From contig NZ_JRJE01000001.1 in NCBI RefSeq assembly GCF_000763295.1, positions 1 to 64,000 of the forward strand: a DNA stretch of 64,000 nt. The letters are read 5' to 3'. This stretch comes from Thalassospira australica (GTDB lineage: Bacteria; Pseudomonadota; Alphaproteobacteria; Rhodospirillales; Thalassospiraceae). The notes below the pieces were generated by a model. The model saw only the letters and a list, made by a program, of their open reading frames with translations. It was not told where the DNA came from and did no database searches. The translations under genes were made by a program, and so were the position numbers. Shown in pieces: positions 62,039 to 64,000 of the stretch (positions are counted from its first letter, which is position 1; every line of letters starts with the position of its first letter).

Positions 62039-63226
62039 ATGCCTATTTCTTCGCCTTTCCCGAAACTGACGCGACGGGCTGCCCTTTTGGGTGCGGCGGC
62101 TGCGTTGGTGTTTGCGGCCGTATTGCCGACCCAGAATGCCCGTGCTGAAGATACTGTTAAGCTTGGCCTTGTTGCCGCGCTGAGCGGTCAGTCCGCAAAA
62201 TCGGGTGAAGCCATCACGCGCGGCATCACCCTTGCGATTGACAAGATCAATGCCGAAGGCGGCGTTCTTGGCAAGCCGCTTGAACTTGTATCGCGTGATG
62301 ATGAAAGCAACCCGGGCAAGGGGCTGGTTGCAGCCCGTGAACTTGCCCAGCGCGAAGGCGTTGCTGCGATCATCGGCGGCCTTGATACGCCGGTATCCTT
62401 TGCCATCGTGCCTTACGTCAATCAGCAGAAAATGCCGTTCATTGGCCCGTGGGCAGCAGGCACCGGGATCACCAAAAACGGGGCTGACGAAAACTATGTC
62501 TTCCGTGTTTCGGCTGTTGATGAATATGTCGACGAAGCAATTACCGAATATCTGATCGCCAATTACGGTGCAAAGAAACCGGGCATGATCCTGATCAATA
62601 ACCCGTGGGGGGAATCCAACGAAAAGGGCTTGCTCAAGGCGCTTGAAAAACGCGGCATGGACCATGCCGGGATTGAAAAGTTTGAATCCAACGACGTTGA
62701 TGTTGTCCCGCAGCTGACCCGTCTCAAGGAAAACGGTGCAGATTCCCTGTTTGTTGTTGCCAACGTGGCCCCGACCGCACAGGTCATCAAATCGCTTGAT
62801 CGTATGGGCTGGGATGTTCCGATTTCATCACACTGGGGCCCGGCAGGTGGTCGCTTTACCGAGCTTGCAGGCAAGTCGGGTGAGAAGGTCCACTTCATTC
62901 AGACCTATCTGTTTACCGATGCGGCTGATCCGATGTTCGCCAAGCTTCAGGAAAAATTCCCCGAGATCGAAACCCTTGCGGACGTAACCCCGGCAACCGG
63001 TATTGCCAATGCCTATGATGCGACCCTGTTGGTTGCGGCAGCCATTGAAAAAGCCGGTTCGACCGATGGTCCGGCCATCCGCGAAGCAATGTACGAAATC
63101 AGTGGTGTCGAAGGCATGATCAAAACCTATGACACGCCGTTCACCCCGGAAGATCAGGACGCGCTTGGTCCTGAAGATTACACCTTCGCGCATTTCGTCG
63201 AAGGTCAGATCATCCCGATCAAATAA
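62039..63226 (+). CDS. ABC transporter substrate-binding protein (Liv type)
   Basis: 395 residues. The signal peptide begins MPISSPFPKLTRRAALLGAA, a twin-arginine-like motif, and ends at ARA before EDTVKLGLVAALSG. The mature part has the type I periplasmic-binding fold (INAEGGVLGKPLELVSRDDESNPGKGLVAARELAQRE). It heads a second branched-chain-type importer; a LivH-like permease follows. It may bring in an amino acid or gamma-glutamyl compound used by the GGT-family enzyme, which is inference from shared operators. Confidence 0.9.
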   Translation: MPISSPFPKLTRRAALLGAAAALVFAAVLPTQNARAEDTVKLGLVAALSGQSAKSGEAITRGITLAIDKINAEGGVLGKPLELVSRDDESNPGKGLVAARELAQREGVAAIIGGLDTPVSFAIVPYVNQQKMPFIGPWAAGTGITKNGADENYVFRVSAVDEYVDEAITEYLIANYGAKKPGMILINNPWGESNEKGLLKALEKRGMDHAGIEKFESNDVDVVPQLTRLKENGADSLFVVANVAPTAQVIKSLDRMGWDVPISSHWGPAGGRFTELAGKSGEKVHFIQTYLFTDAADPMFAKLQEKFPEIETLADVTPATGIANAYDATLLVAAAIEKAGSTDGPAIREAMYEISGVEGMIKTYDTPFTPEDQDALGPEDYTFAHFVEGQIIPIK

Positions 63227-63239
63227 GCAATCCATTTTA

Positions 63240-63273
63240 CCTGTGCGGCGCGTTTTCCGATGCGCCGCACAGG
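63240..63273 (+). terminator. Hairpin after Liv-type binding-protein gene
   Basis: Twelve-bp perfect stem CCTGTGCGGCGC/GCGCCGCACAGG followed by GATTTCTTCCTTTTTG. It lies between the binding-protein and permease genes and may cause partial termination. Confidence 0.65.
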
Positions 63274-63330
63274 GATTTCTTCCTTTTTGAATGATGCATC
63301 TTTGTGCATGGCAGAAGCAGGCGACTGGCA

Positions 63331-64000
63331 ATGACATTATTAATCGCGGCCCTGATTACCGGTATCGGTCTTGGCAGTATGTACGGGCTGATCGCGCTCG
63401 GTTTTCAGATCACCTACTCGGTGTCCTCAAAGGTCAATTTCGCCCAAGGGTCCATGGTGATGCTTGGTGCGGTTCTTGGCTTTGTCTTTTGCGAGAAATA
63501 TGGTTTCCCGGTCATTGTCGGTTATCCTCTGGCGATCCTGTGTTGCGGGGTCGCTGGCATTCTGGTGGAATTTTTCCTTGTCCGTCCGTTTGCCGTTCGC
63601 AATTCCGAAGCCTGGCTGATGGCAACCGTTGCCGGTGGTATCCTGCTTGATAACACTGTGCTGTTTACCTTTGGCAATGAGCCACGCACCTTGCCATCCG
63701 CCCTTGTTGGTGAAAGCTGGAACATCTTTGGTACCGGCGTTTATCCGCAACAAATTCTGATCCCGATTGCCGCTATTGGTGTGGCCTTGGCACTGCATGC
63801 GCTGTTTCGTCATACCCGACAGGGGCGCGCCTTGCTTGCGGTTGTGCAAAACCTTCAGGCAGCCAAGCTGATGGGGATCAACACCACCCTTATGGTGACG
63901 GGATCCTTTGCGATTTCATCGATGCTTGCCGGGGCGGCCGGTCTTTTGATCGCACCGCTGTTTTCGGTGCATTCTGATATGGGAACGCTGTTTGGGCTTA
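63331..64000 (+). CDS. ABC transporter permease (LivH type), partial at window end
   Basis: Open frame from the ATG at 63331 to the end of the window, 223 codons without a stop. It reads MTLLIAALITGIGLGSMYGL, then ALGFQITYSVSSKVNFAQGSMVMLGA, the LivH N-terminal signature, and GRALLAVVQNLQAAKLMGIN, the ATPase-contact loop. LivH proteins are about 290 residues, so roughly three quarters are present. It belongs with the upstream binding protein; ATPase genes are expected to the right. Confidence 0.9.
   Translation, partial: MTLLIAALITGIGLGSMYGLIALGFQITYSVSSKVNFAQGSMVMLGAVLGFVFCEKYGFPVIVGYPLAILCCGVAGILVEFFLVRPFAVRNSEAWLMATVAGGILLDNTVLFTFGNEPRTLPSALVGESWNIFGTGVYPQQILIPIAAIGVALALHALFRHTRQGRALLAVVQNLQAAKLMGINTTLMVTGSFAISSMLAGAAGLLIAPLFSVHSDMGTLFGL

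Overview
The window looks like chromosomal DNA of a heterotrophic, probably marine alphaproteobacterium. This is inferred from the moderate GC content, the wealth of TRAP and ABC uptake systems, and the gene styles (HutF/HutG-type histidine degradation, short-chain acyl-CoA regulator, NasTS nitrate control). A Thalassospira-like member of the Rhodospirillales is my best guess, but nothing here proves the genus. No rRNA, tRNA, CRISPR array, insertion sequence or prophage was found.

Layout. 0.1-0.6 kb: 3' remnant of an iron-type alcohol dehydrogenase. 0.7-11.4 kb: a TRAP transporter in the same direction as, and downstream of, a complete histidine utilisation set (hutI-H-G-U on the minus strand, hutF-hutC divergent), with a palindromic operator between the two arms. 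11.5-20 kb: a LacI-type regulator facing a sugar/polyol ABC transporter operon (binding protein, two permeases, a 62-residue membrane protein, two ATPases) that ends with a fused DhaK-DhaL kinase; two tandem palindromes sit in its promoter. 20-22 kb: a dienelactone hydrolase-family enzyme and a hydroxyquinol/catechol-type intradiol dioxygenase. 22.4-25.5 kb: a DUF2218-like small protein, a LysR regulator and the methylmalonate-semialdehyde dehydrogenase gene mmsA. 25.6-33.2 kb: a catabolic locus with a second TRAP transporter, a DapA-family lyase, an FAD D-2-hydroxyacid dehydrogenase, and, divergently, an XRE-cupin regulator and an FMN L-2-hydroxyacid oxidase.

33.2-43.8 kb is an assimilatory nitrate island: nirB-nirD-nasA-cysG-like on the minus strand, and narK, nasT, nasS on the plus strand. 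Both mRNA leaders carry paired hairpins with six-base loops that match the RNA target of ANTAR proteins such as NasT. In the nirB leader the second hairpin is mutually exclusive with an intrinsic terminator, so the antitermination circuit (nitrate sensor NasS, antiterminator NasT, RNA target) can be read directly from the sequence. 43.8-49 kb encodes a CbrA-like transporter/histidine kinase with a CbrX-like small protein, a stand-alone receiver and a ScfR/MccR-type regulator. 49-54.3 kb is a Liv-type ABC transporter.

54.4-58.7 kb is an Lrp-controlled homogentisate pathway (hppD, hmgA, fumarylacetoacetase). 58.8-64 kb holds a gamma-glutamyltransferase-family gene, an FCD-type GntR regulator, a SnoaL-like protein and the start of a second Liv-type transporter. 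Copies of one TGCATGCA-centred palindrome in the two divergent promoters suggest these form one regulon. Overall the window is a dense stretch of nutrient-scavenging modules, most with a local regulator and a recognisable operator.
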